From Kordia sp965283645 (GTDB lineage: Bacteria; Bacteroidota; Bacteroidia; Flavobacteriales; Flavobacteriaceae), in the NCBI RefSeq assembly GCF_965283645.1, contig NZ_CBDIPG010000001.1:1860001-1924000 (forward strand): a DNA stretch of 64,000 nt. Direction: 5' to 3'. Shown piece by piece: positions 32,648-41,358 of the stretch. Numbering within the stretch: position 1 is the first letter of the stretch; each line of letters begins with the position of its first letter. The position numbers were made by a program, and so were the translations under genes. Below the pieces are notes generated by a model. It did not search any database. It had not been told where the DNA came from and was given only the letters and a program-made list of their open reading frames with translations.

Positions 32648-33820
32648 ATGAAAAAACGAATCTTACGATATGTCAAACATATCACAGTTACCATTTTATT
32701 TTTAGCGCTTAGCGCGATTTTTCTCGGATTGTATCATGGCGCTTCACTTCACTATGGCGATCATCCTTCGCGCATGAATTTGGACAAAGATGGTCCGTAT
32801 GTTTTTTATGAAAATGATTCTACACTTAGCGTGAATTATCTCAGAGGAAACAAAAACGACGGTTTTTATACACAAACAAAAAACTATGCAAGCAACGGTT
32901 CAATTTTGGGTAGTTGTTATTTTCCGTTAGAAGATTCTTCGTTTGATTTTACGATTAATACACAGCTTGAAACTCCAAAAACAATCTACACTGACGGCAA
33001 TCCGATTGTAGCAATTTCAGACATTGAAAGTGGTTTTAAAACCTTTCGCGATTTCCTGATTCAACACAAAGTGATTGACAAAAATTTAGATTGGATTTTT
33101 GGCAAAGGTCATTTGGTATTAGTAGGCGATTTTGTCGATCGTGGGTTTTCAACCACACAAGTTTTATGGTTTGCATACAAACTAGAACAAGAAGCCAAAA
33201 AACATGGTGGATTGGTACATTTTATCATCGGGAATCATGAATTAAAAAATATGCAAGCAAAATTTGGTGCGGCTTCTCAGAAATACCTAGCAGTTTCGGC
33301 AATTTTAGACAAACAACAACACGATTTGTACAGTCAGGAATCATTTTTAGGCAAATGGTTGTCAAGCAAAAACGCGATTGAAAAAATTAACGGGCATATT
33401 TTTGTCCATGGCGGTATTCATCCTGAAGTTGCTGCATTAGGGTTGTCATTGGAAGAAATCAATGATATTTCGCGAAAGCATTATTACAAAGCATATTTTC
33501 CGAAACCACAAAAAACTTCTGCCGAATTAATTAGTTCTACACGCAAAGGAATTTCTTGGTATCGTGGGTATTTTAGAGAAAATTTATCACAAGTACAGAT
33601 TGATGCACAATTGGAAACTTTCAATGCAAAATCGGTTGTAGTTGGACACACATTACAATCAAAAGTAAAAACATTTTTCAACGGAAAAGTTATTGGAATC
33701 GATGTTCATCATCCAAAAGATTATAACAAAACTTGGCCAAATACACAATCGGAAGGTTTATTAATTGAGAATGATATCATGTATCGTTTGTTGCATGATG
33801 GAACTAAAAAAATGCTGTGA
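32648..33820 (+). CDS. membrane-anchored calcineurin-like metallophosphatase
   Basis: A 390-aa protein with an N-terminal membrane anchor (about residues 10-29), then a calcineurin-type phosphoesterase domain. Seen: AISDIESGFKTF (metal-binding D), VLVGDFVDRGFS with the GDxVDRG motif, FIIGNHELKNMQ with GNHE, FVHGGIHPEV and VVGHTLQS with the late histidine. It uses two metal ions to hydrolyse phosphoester bonds, probably outside or at the membrane. The physiological substrate is unknown. Isolated gene; nothing notable lies in the 180 bases before it. Confidence 0.88.
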   Translation: MKKRILRYVKHITVTILFLALSAIFLGLYHGASLHYGDHPSRMNLDKDGPYVFYENDSTLSVNYLRGNKNDGFYTQTKNYASNGSILGSCYFPLEDSSFDFTINTQLETPKTIYTDGNPIVAISDIESGFKTFRDFLIQHKVIDKNLDWIFGKGHLVLVGDFVDRGFSTTQVLWFAYKLEQEAKKHGGLVHFIIGNHELKNMQAKFGAASQKYLAVSAILDKQQHDLYSQESFLGKWLSSKNAIEKINGHIFVHGGIHPEVAALGLSLEEINDISRKHYYKAYFPKPQKTSAELISSTRKGISWYRGYFRENLSQVQIDAQLETFNAKSVVVGHTLQSKVKTFFNGKVIGIDVHHPKDYNKTWPNTQSEGLLIENDIMYRLLHDGTKKML

Positions 33821-33954
33821 TTATGATTGTTTTTGTGTATTATCTTGTGAATGTAATTATGAAATTAGTCTGAAACTAAAATAAAGCTGTCTCAATTTAT
33901 TTAAAATAACTCTCGAATTGCTTAACTTTAGGACAACCTAAAAATTCTACAATT

Positions 33955-34842
33955 ATGAGCGAGTTAAAAAAAGAAGATATTAAACAGGAAGTATTTGATT
34001 TGTATGACGATTATGCACACAACAAAATTGGGCGTCGTCAGTTTGTAGAACGCCTTTCGTTGTATGCCGCAGGAAGCATTACGGTTGGCGCATTGATGAG
34101 TTTTATGTCGCCGAATTACAAGACAACTTCGGAAGTTGCAAAAGATGATCCAAATTTACAATCGGATTATATTATGTATGATTCTCCAAAAGGTGGCGGA
34201 AAAATTAAAGGATTGCTTTCGTTACCAAAAGATATAAAAACCAAAGTTCCAGGTGTTATTGTTGTTCATGAGAATAGAGGTTTAAATCCATATATTGAAG
34301 ATGTTGGCAGACGTACGGCGTTGGATGGTTTTATCAGTTTGGCACCAGATGCATTGACACCTTTAGGCGGTTATCCTGGCAATGATGATGACGGACGCAC
34401 TATGCAAAAGAAACGTGATCGAAACGAAATGTTGGAAGATTTTATTGCCGCATTTGAATACTTAAAAAAACATCCAAATTGCAACGGAAAAGTGGGCGTA
34501 GTCGGTTTTTGTTTTGGCGGTTGGATTTCGAATATGATGGCTGTAAAATTAGACGATTTAAAAGCGGCTGTTCCTTTTTATGGAAGACAACCAAATGATG
34601 AAGATGCGGCAAAAGTAAAAGCTCCATTATTGCTTCAATATGCTGCCTTGGACAAACGTGTAAATGCAGGTTGGGAAGCGTATGAAAAAGTACTAAAAGC
34701 CAATAAAATAGATTATGCCGCACATTTTTATCCAAATGTAAATCATGGCTTTCATAACAATACAACTCCGCGTTATGACAAAAAAGCGGCAACCTTAGCT
34801 TGGACACGGACAATTGACTTTTTTAAGGAGAAGTTGGTGTAG
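33955..34842 (+). CDS. dienelactone hydrolase family protein
   Basis: A 295-aa alpha/beta hydrolase. Residues 1-50 contain GRRQFVERLSLYAAGSITVGAL, a Tat-like signal or anchor (seen as RRQF followed by a hydrophobic run), so it may be exported. The hydrolase domain has VIVVHENRGLN, the nucleophile cysteine in GFCFGGW, the acid in ALDKRVN and the histidine in NVNHGFHN, the Cys-Asp-His triad of dienelactone hydrolases. Family members cleave lactones or esters; the in vivo substrate is unclear. TAT export next to a TatA gene elsewhere in the window is consistent but not proof. Confidence 0.9.
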   Translation: MSELKKEDIKQEVFDLYDDYAHNKIGRRQFVERLSLYAAGSITVGALMSFMSPNYKTTSEVAKDDPNLQSDYIMYDSPKGGGKIKGLLSLPKDIKTKVPGVIVVHENRGLNPYIEDVGRRTALDGFISLAPDALTPLGGYPGNDDDGRTMQKKRDRNEMLEDFIAAFEYLKKHPNCNGKVGVVGFCFGGWISNMMAVKLDDLKAAVPFYGRQPNDEDAAKVKAPLLLQYAALDKRVNAGWEAYEKVLKANKIDYAAHFYPNVNHGFHNNTTPRYDKKAATLAWTRTIDFFKEKLV

Positions 34843-34862
34843 ATTTCGTCTATGATTGTGAA

Positions 34863-35018
34863 ATGGATACCGAAATGAATTTATCTTTAGTTACGGCTTC
34901 CACGCTTTTAAACATTCATGAAGCATTTAAAGAATCTAGGCATGAAAAGTTTCCGCATGTATTATTCCGCGATATTGTATTAAACGAAGAACGCATTGTA
35001 AAAGCACTCAGTAAATAA
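34863..35018 (+). CDS. short hypothetical protein or gene remnant
   Basis: A 51-aa frame (start MDTEMNLSLVTAST, end IVLNEERIVKALSK) in the gap behind the dienelactone hydrolase gene. The composition is protein-like and the codon use is normal, but no family is recognised and it has no obvious leader. It may be the C-terminal rest of a lost gene. The remaining 150 bases to the next gene show nothing. Confidence 0.3.
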   Translation: MDTEMNLSLVTASTLLNIHEAFKESRHEKFPHVLFRDIVLNEERIVKALSK

Positions 35019-35166
35019 TTTATAAACAGTATAAAATTAATTGATATTTTCCTGTTTACGAACTCAAATGTAACATTCACTCATTCATCATTTTATCTTT
35101 TCAAAAAACCCTATACTTTTTAAATAAAATAAATATTTAATCGTTATATGTGTAAACCGAATAGAG

Positions 35167-36417
35167 ATGAAAAAACAATTACTAATTTTAATCATTTTGG
35201 CATCTAGTGTAGAAACATTTGGTCAAAGTGGAGAATTTACCACGCATGAAAATGGCTTGATTTATAACAAATTAACCATGAATAAACTTTCGCACATTGT
35301 AGATTCTTTAAATCTTCAATACAAATACTGTGATCTTACGAAAGTGTATTTAGCAAAAAGTCAGACCATTGGCCATTATATCGATCTTTCCAAAGGAGAC
35401 CTAAAAAGTGCTATAAAGGACATTGAAAATAAAATTGATTTTGAGGCATTTATCAAAAAATATCCAGAAGCTACCGTTGAAAAAGAAGTGCTTTTTGTAC
35501 GGTATGAATATGAAAATTATAAGGATGAAACTGTCATAGAATTTAGTGAGGTTGATATGGCTCACGGTTCTGGAATTGAAATTCAGAAAACTAAGAACTT
35601 AGAGCAATACAGAAACTTAAAAGCTGGAAGTTGGGTGCTTCAAAAGTATGATAAAAAGTACTATTCAAAAGAATCAATAACTGCATTTTACTTTCCAACT
35701 ACATTTACATCAGAACCACTAGTTGAAAAATATGCTACAATGGTTGGTTATGCAAATTGCTTGATTGATACAACAGCGACCAAATTTAAGGAAGATGCCG
35801 AACTTGGTTTCTATGCGGGTTTGCCAAAAAATTGGCAGCAACTTCCCAAAAAAGAAAAGTCAGCTTTATTAGAAAAAATGCGAAACACCAAAGTAATGGG
35901 AAGTTGTAGTATGGATTCAAGTCCAAGAGATCATGCCGCAAATATTGCTGTGTTAGCCGCTGAAACCATTAATTGGGAAATTTTCCTTCGATCGCATTTA
36001 GACATTATGAACGATCGTTTTGATAGAGTTTCAGATGGAAGCTATGCGCAAGCAAGACGAAAAACCTATATCCGCGAATTGGAAGAATTAAATATTAATG
36101 TATCTGATTTAATTTTTGGTATTAGTTTGCGCATTGAAAATCCTGTCGAAAATCATTACTTTGGAAGTATCAGTAGAACTGGAAGAGCATTATCTGAATC
36201 GAAAAATAGAGAACAGATTGAAAAAGCAATGTCGGAAATGATCAAAGACACACAATTGGATGATTACAATAGAGTGTTGATTTATTTCTTATATAGAAAT
36301 TATATTCATCATCTTGAAGATGAAGGATTGAAAAAGCGAAATACCGAAAAGTTGAAAAATGCTGTGGCAATGCTTCCAGAATATTTAAATACAAAGGCTA
36401 TTTTTGAGGAAAATTAA
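35167..36417 (+). CDS. exported protein of unknown function
   Basis: A 416-aa protein with a signal peptide (MKKQLLILIILASSVETFGQ). The mature part is mixed helical and strand, with no motif I can place; it contains MGSCSMDSSPRDHAANIAVL near residue 240, and the C-terminal third is helical. A periplasmic or surface location is inferred from the signal. The next gene starts 12 bases after its stop, so both are probably co-transcribed, but the functions do not explain each other. Confidence 0.6.
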   Translation: MKKQLLILIILASSVETFGQSGEFTTHENGLIYNKLTMNKLSHIVDSLNLQYKYCDLTKVYLAKSQTIGHYIDLSKGDLKSAIKDIENKIDFEAFIKKYPEATVEKEVLFVRYEYENYKDETVIEFSEVDMAHGSGIEIQKTKNLEQYRNLKAGSWVLQKYDKKYYSKESITAFYFPTTFTSEPLVEKYATMVGYANCLIDTTATKFKEDAELGFYAGLPKNWQQLPKKEKSALLEKMRNTKVMGSCSMDSSPRDHAANIAVLAAETINWEIFLRSHLDIMNDRFDRVSDGSYAQARRKTYIRELEELNINVSDLIFGISLRIENPVENHYFGSISRTGRALSESKNREQIEKAMSEMIKDTQLDDYNRVLIYFLYRNYIHHLEDEGLKKRNTEKLKNAVAMLPEYLNTKAIFEEN

Positions 36418-36428
36418 AATAGAATCTT

Positions 36429-37148
36429 TTGATAGAAACTAATTCGTATATCTCCAGTTTAGAGAAAAATGGTTTTGCTGTGTTAGATCGAATGTATTCA
36501 GATACAGAAATTGAGGCCATTAGTTCATGTATTGAAAAAGCAAGTACCACACAAAAACTTGCTGAAAGTTCGGTAAATTTATTTGCGATAAGACAAGTTG
36601 TTACCAGAATTCCTGAATTGAAATCGTTGTTATTTACTGAAAAGCTTCACAAATTGTTAGCTTCTCTTTTTGATGAATCTTATTTTTTGACAAAAGCTAT
36701 TTATTTTGATAAACCAAGCGAATCTAATTGGTTTGTTGCGTATCATCAAGATATAAGTATTTCGGTTGACCGAAAAGAAGCCGTTTCAAACTATAAAAAT
36801 TGGACGTTCAAAAAAGGGCAATTTGGTGTACAACCACCAATTGAAGTTTTGGAAAACATCATAACTCTCAGAGTACATTTAGACAAAACCGAAAAAGAAA
36901 ATGGTGCCTTAAAAGTGATTCCAAATTCACACTTGAAAGGAATTTACAGACCTGAAACTATTGATTGGAACACCGAAACCGAACATGTTTGCGAAGTTGA
37001 AAAAGGCGGTATTATGCTCATGAAACCGTTAACACTTCATGCTTCCGAACGCACTACAAATCATAAACAAAGACGTGTTTTACATTTAGAATTTAGTACT
37101 AAGAAGTTGAAGAAACCGTTACAATGGTTAGAATATTGTAAAATTTAA
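36429..37148 (+). CDS. phytanoyl-CoA dioxygenase (PhyH) family protein
   Basis: A 239-aa Fe(II)/2-oxoglutarate-dependent oxygenase. The iron ligands are visible as H106-x-D108 in AYHQDIS and H204 in LTLHASER; the 2-oxoglutarate-binding arginine lies in KQRRVLHL (about 215). GALKVIPNSHLKG is also typical. The start codon is TTG at 36429; the next ATG would remove residues 1-21 (NGFAVLDR), which belong to the conserved N-terminus, so the TTG is preferred. The substrate is unknown; PhyH proteins hydroxylate small molecules or lipids. Confidence 0.85.
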   Translation: MIETNSYISSLEKNGFAVLDRMYSDTEIEAISSCIEKASTTQKLAESSVNLFAIRQVVTRIPELKSLLFTEKLHKLLASLFDESYFLTKAIYFDKPSESNWFVAYHQDISISVDRKEAVSNYKNWTFKKGQFGVQPPIEVLENIITLRVHLDKTEKENGALKVIPNSHLKGIYRPETIDWNTETEHVCEVEKGGIMLMKPLTLHASERTTNHKQRRVLHLEFSTKKLKKPLQWLEYCKI

Positions 37149-37164
37149 TGCAGATGATATTAGT

Positions 37165-37290
37165 ATGATATCTACGCCTATTTTTAAAGGAAATTTTAAA
37201 ACAGAAGTACACTTCAAAGTTGTTGGAGCGTATTCAAATGTATGTATAGGAAGGATTAATGAGCAACAATTTATTCTTTCTACATTCTAA
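37165..37290 (+). CDS. short hypothetical protein, doubtful
   Basis: A 41-aa frame (MISTPIFKGNFKTEVHF to INEQQFILSTF) between the PhyH gene and the TPM lipoprotein. It reads like a protein fragment, perhaps a truncated or very small gene, and has no recognised family. It is listed because the gap would otherwise be unexplained. Confidence 0.25.
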   Translation: MISTPIFKGNFKTEVHFKVVGAYSNVCIGRINEQQFILSTF

Positions 37291-37356
37291 AACTTGCTAA
37301 TGTTTGCAGGAATTCCCTATATTGCAATTACCCAAATTGATTTTAATAGCCCTATA

Positions 37357-37878
37357 ATGAAATTTAAAAGCCTACTGCTTTGCCTGTTGATTACGTTTAG
37401 TATCAGCTGTGAAGCAACACACAAACCTCACTATGATGCACTTTCAGGTCCATCACATCCTGATACTGTATTCCCTATTCCTGTTGGATTTATAAATGAT
37501 TTTGATAATATTTTATCAGATGAGCAAGAAGCAACTTTGCTGCATTTAGTAAAGCAACATGAAGCAGAAACAACCAATCAAATTGCAATTGTAACACTTA
37601 CGTCCATTCAAGGATATGAAGGGTTGGAATCGTATTCCTTAGATTTAGCTAATAATTGGGGAATTGGTCAAGAAGACAAAGATAACGGCATTCTCATTGC
37701 CTTATACATGAAAGATCGTCGCATTTGGATTCAGAATGGAAATGGTGTCATGAATAAGCTTACCGATGACAAAACGCTTCAAATCATCAATAAAATAATT
37801 GTTCCTGAGTTTAAAAAAGATGACTACTTCTCTGGTTTTGAAAAAGGAATTAAAGAAATTATTCGTGAGCTGAAATAA
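37357..37878 (+). CDS. TPM-domain lipoprotein (YgcG-like)
   Basis: A 173-aa protein when started at 37357, giving a lipoprotein signal MKFKSLLLCLLITFSISC with the lipobox cysteine at residue 18; the frame extends 21 residues upstream but that would bury the signal. The domain shows INDFDNILSDEQEATL, then QIAIVTLTSIQGYEGLESYS, NNWGIGQEDKDNGILI and RRIWIQNGNGV, the TPM_phosphatase pattern. TPM domains occur in periplasmic and thylakoid proteins, some with phosphatase activity, others in repair of photosystem or membrane complexes. The role here is unknown. Confidence 0.85.
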   Translation: MKFKSLLLCLLITFSISCEATHKPHYDALSGPSHPDTVFPIPVGFINDFDNILSDEQEATLLHLVKQHEAETTNQIAIVTLTSIQGYEGLESYSLDLANNWGIGQEDKDNGILIALYMKDRRIWIQNGNGVMNKLTDDKTLQIINKIIVPEFKKDDYFSGFEKGIKEIIRELK

Positions 37879-38195
37879 TCATGAGAAAATCTGGTTGCTA
37901 CGCTATCCTACTTTTTCCATTTACAATTTGTACTGAAAAAGTAGTAAAACGACTCGGAAAATAATTCGAAAAACTTCAAATTAAACTTAGTGTTTCTTCA
38001 GTTAAAAAAAATACACATTCAATTTTTCATCTTTTTTAATATTTTAAACTTCAACAAATCAACCATTTAATAGACTGAATTATTAAAAAAGACAGCCCGT
38101 TACGGAAATCCACAAAGAAAGCATCTTAGATCATGATAAGTTTGTAATTGATTAATTAACACGAACAAATCAATTATTAAAAATTACTTGATCTC
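37879..38195. other. gene-free stretch before the CsgG-like operon
   Basis: A 27-aa frame starts at 37881 (MRKSGCYAILLFPF) and may be a remnant; no other gene is seen. The operon promoter is expected here but no clear TTG-18-TAnnTTTG site stands out. Confidence 0.35.
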
Positions 38196-39050
38196 ATGAA
38201 GAAAAAACTACTTTTCTTATTCATTCTATTCTTTACAGCTTTTGGATTTGCACAGAAAAAAACAGTTGCCATCTCCACTTTTGAAGCTTCTAACAACGTT
38301 ACCATTGCCAATACATATGTAAAAGCAATCGAAGACAAAGTGAAAGCAGCTATCAAAAACACCAATCGTTTTAAAATTGTCGATCGTGCAAACTATAAAA
38401 AACTACTTGCAGAAAGAGAGTTTCAAAAGAAAGAGGAGTTCATTGATGGTAAAGTTACTTCGGAAAGTTCTTTTGAAGGAGCAGAACAGATTGTTACGGG
38501 TAATATTAGCAATGTAAGCATCACAAAGAAAACATCAAAAAGCTCTATATATTACGTCTGTAAAATATCATTCTCGTTAGAAGTAATAGACATTGCCACT
38601 GGAAAAGTAATTGCTAGCGAAATGATAGAACCTAAGCAAACATTCTTGGGTAGTATTGTAAGTTCATACGATACAAAAACTCCCGAACAAGCGTTTTTCA
38701 ACTCACTCAAAGGAACACAAAAAGCAATTGACAAGTTTGTCGCTGAGAACTTCCCTGTGACGACTCAAATTATTGAAATTACAAAAGCTTCCTCTAGTAA
38801 AGCGAAATCAGTATTGATTAATACAGGAACTATTAATGGCGCAAGAAAAAAGCAAGAATTTAAGGTTGTTGAACTTGTAAAATTGATGGTGAATGGTAAA
38901 GAGCTAACAAGAAGAAAAGAAATAGGAACATTAAAAATTACGACGGTTGAAGGTGATGAAATTTCAGAAGCAAAAGTTGTGAAAGGTGGCGATCTTATTT
39001 TAGCAAAGTTTAACTCAGGCACAAAAATTGAATGCTACTCAAAAAATTAA
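38196..39050 (+). CDS. CsgG/HfaB-like envelope protein
   Basis: A 284-aa protein with a signal peptide (MKKKLLFLFILFFTAFGFAQ). The mature region follows the CsgG pattern: VAISTFEASNNVTIANTYVKAIEDKV, then FKIVDRANYKKLLAEREFQ, GAEQIVTGNISNVSI and VIDIATGKVIASE (given in part). CsgG proteins form outer-membrane pores for secretion of curli; this version lacks the lipobox cysteine at the signal end, so it may be periplasmic. It is the first gene of a four-gene operon with a lipoprotein (5 bases on), a DUF6175 protein and a further exported protein, probably making one envelope complex. Confidence 0.75.
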   Translation: MKKKLLFLFILFFTAFGFAQKKTVAISTFEASNNVTIANTYVKAIEDKVKAAIKNTNRFKIVDRANYKKLLAEREFQKKEEFIDGKVTSESSFEGAEQIVTGNISNVSITKKTSKSSIYYVCKISFSLEVIDIATGKVIASEMIEPKQTFLGSIVSSYDTKTPEQAFFNSLKGTQKAIDKFVAENFPVTTQIIEITKASSSKAKSVLINTGTINGARKKQEFKVVELVKLMVNGKELTRRKEIGTLKITTVEGDEISEAKVVKGGDLILAKFNSGTKIECYSKN

Positions 39051-39054
39051 TCTT

Positions 39055-39516
39055 ATGTATAAAAAACTTATCATTCTAAGTATCACAATGCTTTTCGTTG
39101 CAAGTTGCGGACAAAAAGTGTATACACCACTAACGGCAGAATTGAGCGTTCTTACGGAACAAAAACATAAAACAATTGAAGTCCGAAGTTTAGGATATGG
39201 AAGTACGGAAGGCGAAGCTATTGGTGATTCAGAACGAAAAGTATTTGAAATTATTTTCTTTAGAGGCATTCCAAATACAAGTGTTGAAAAACCATTAATC
39301 GGTTCAAACGAAGCGTCTATAACTTCCCAACACAAAGCATATTTCACAAATTTCTTTAAAGAACGGTATCGTTCTTTTATCACTAGTTCGTACGTAAGTT
39401 CTGCATATAACAAGAGAGATAAAGTATTTACAGGAACAAATGATGTGAAAATTAACCTGCTTTCACTGAAGAAAGATTTAGAAGAATATAAAGTGATTAG
39501 AAAATTTGGACTTTAA
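39055..39516 (+). CDS. lipoprotein of the CsgG-like operon
   Basis: A 153-aa protein when started at 39055, which yields a lipoprotein signal MYKKLIILSITMLFVASC (cysteine 18); the frame extends upstream into the CsgG-like gene. The mature part has EVRSLGYGSTEGEAIGDSERKVFE, a pattern like the SERK-containing repeats of LPP20/FlgP-type lipoproteins, then IIFFRGIPNTS. It starts 4 bases after the CsgG-like stop. Lipid-anchored partner of the complex is the likely role, but it is inferred from order only. Confidence 0.65.
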   Translation: MYKKLIILSITMLFVASCGQKVYTPLTAELSVLTEQKHKTIEVRSLGYGSTEGEAIGDSERKVFEIIFFRGIPNTSVEKPLIGSNEASITSQHKAYFTNFFKERYRSFITSSYVSSAYNKRDKVFTGTNDVKINLLSLKKDLEEYKVIRKFGL

Positions 39517-39529
39517 TACACAAGCAATC

Positions 39530-40414
39530 ATGAAAATATATATATCATTACTTTTTTTAACGATTATCTGTGCTACGACAACACTTCAGGCACAAGAAAA
39601 AGTAACACAAGTTCAACCGACAATCATGGTCATTCCTTGGGTGAAAGAAGGACAAGATATTCGTACCATTCTCGAAGATGATTTTAACAAACGAATTGCA
39701 ATCGCGAAAGTGAAAGAAGCTTTTGATGATCGTGGTTTTACGACGTATGATTTTACACAAAAACTAAAACAAGCTTTGAATGAAATGGCATTAAAATCTG
39801 ACGAGAAGACAGATCTAAAATCCGAAGTCATTCGTTTGTCTACTGCTGATATTATTATAGAAACGGAAGTATTTGTACAGAAATCATCAACGGGTAATTC
39901 TGTGAAGCTGATTTTAGAAGGAAAATATGCTATAAATGCACAGTCGCTTTCAAATAAAATTGGAGAATCTGGAAAATTCTATACAGATGATATTGCCAAA
40001 CTATCTAAAAAAGCTGTGGAGAGTTGCATCGAAGATTTTTTAAATACGATGAATGATAAGTTTGGGCAAATTGTAGAAAATGGAAAATCAATTCGAATCA
40101 ATATTGGGTTCATCGAAGATTCTGAATATGACATGGATTCTGAAATTGGTGATGAAGGCGATATATTATCTGATCTCTTAGAAGAATGGCTTGAAGAAGA
40201 AGCTCACAACAATTATTTTCATCTTGGAGGAATCACTCCGAATTCTATGATCATTGATGATTTTAGAATTCCACTAAAAGATCCAAAAACAGGACGAAAT
40301 TATAGAGCAACAAAAGTATCAAGCAAGTTGCGGAAATTCATAAAAAACAAATTCGGTTTAGCCGTGAAACAGGGAAAACGAAGCGAAGGCGAAATTAACA
40401 TTATAATTCAATAG
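39530..40414 (+). CDS. DUF6175-type exported protein
   Basis: A 294-aa protein from the ATG at 39530 with signal peptide (MKIYISLLFLTIICATTTLQAQ). The mature part has PTIMVIPWVKEGQDIRTILE and VKEAFDDRGFTTYDFTQKL near the N-terminus, and a very acidic middle (DMDSEIGDEGDILSDLLEEW). I associate the N-terminal pattern with DUF6175, a Bacteroidetes family found beside CsgG-like genes. It starts 14 bases after the lipoprotein gene. Probably periplasmic. Exact function is unknown. Confidence 0.65.
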   Translation: MKIYISLLFLTIICATTTLQAQEKVTQVQPTIMVIPWVKEGQDIRTILEDDFNKRIAIAKVKEAFDDRGFTTYDFTQKLKQALNEMALKSDEKTDLKSEVIRLSTADIIIETEVFVQKSSTGNSVKLILEGKYAINAQSLSNKIGESGKFYTDDIAKLSKKAVESCIEDFLNTMNDKFGQIVENGKSIRINIGFIEDSEYDMDSEIGDEGDILSDLLEEWLEEEAHNNYFHLGGITPNSMIIDDFRIPLKDPKTGRNYRATKVSSKLRKFIKNKFGLAVKQGKRSEGEINIIIQ

Positions 40415-40416
40415 TC

Positions 40417-41358
40417 ATGATTAAAAAAACAATACTATGCCTGTTATTTCTAGTATTTAACAGTGCTTTTTCGCAAAATTCAGATGCAGATTTAAATTCT
40501 CTTTCTTTGTCCGTGATATTGCCTGATAATTCTGAGTATTTGACACAGAAGACGTTATCAAAAATAGAGACAAAAATTCAACATATTGTCACAAGAAATG
40601 GTATTTCGGGAAGTGGATATTCGAATGAATTTTTAATTTATCCAAAATTTGAAATCTATGATGAATCTACCGTTACGGGAATGCGAAATTTGATTTCTAT
40701 TGAAGTCGATTTTAGTTTGTTTATTCAACAATATAGTACTAGAAAAGTATATGCTTCGTATTCAAAATCGTTGAAAGGTAGCGGAACTTCTAAGCAAAAA
40801 GCGTTAAACAATGCCATTTCAAAGATTTCTACTTCCGATCCAAAACTGAAAGATTTTATCCTATCAGGAAAAGAAAAAATACTAGCGTATTATGAAAGTA
40901 ATTGTGATCAGCTTACAAAAGATGCTGACGCGCATATTCAAATGAAACAATACAATCGCGCCATTGCTGTGTTGTCAACAATTCCTAGAGAAGCAAAAAA
41001 ATGCTACGAAAGTGTGCAGCAAAAGTCTGTGGAAGCATATAATGCCTATCAAAAACAATTGTGCAAAAAGAATATGTTAGCCGCAAAAACGAAACTAGCT
41101 GCAAACGATTACAAAGGAGCATTACACACACTTCGCTATATTGATCCAAGCTCGCCTTGCGCTAAAGAGGCTGAGAGTTTAATCACAAAATCAGCGAGTA
41201 AAATAGATGAAAAGGAACGCAAAGAATGGAATCTGAGATTAAAAGTATATAACGATAATTATAATCTTAAGAAATATCGATTGCAAACCATTAGAGATAT
41301 TGCTAAAGCATATTTCAATTCTAAACCACAAACCGTTATTTATAAAAGTCTTTTTTAA
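40417..41358 (+). CDS. exported protein with helical repeat region, last gene of the CsgG-like operon
   Basis: A 313-aa protein with a signal peptide (MIKKTILCLLFLVFNSAFSQ). Residues 20-150 form a strand-rich domain (SLSLSVILPDNSEYLTQ, SGYSNEFLIYPKFEIYD), and residues 165-260 are helical with TPR-like pairing (ADAHIQMKQYNRAIAVL, KTKLAANDYKGALHTL). It begins 3 bases after the DUF6175 stop and converges with the kmo gene with a 4-base overlap. The TPR part points to protein-protein contact within the envelope complex. Confidence 0.65.
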   Translation: MIKKTILCLLFLVFNSAFSQNSDADLNSLSLSVILPDNSEYLTQKTLSKIETKIQHIVTRNGISGSGYSNEFLIYPKFEIYDESTVTGMRNLISIEVDFSLFIQQYSTRKVYASYSKSLKGSGTSKQKALNNAISKISTSDPKLKDFILSGKEKILAYYESNCDQLTKDADAHIQMKQYNRAIAVLSTIPREAKKCYESVQQKSVEAYNAYQKQLCKKNMLAAKTKLAANDYKGALHTLRYIDPSSPCAKEAESLITKSASKIDEKERKEWNLRLKVYNDNYNLKKYRLQTIRDIAKAYFNSKPQTVIYKSLF

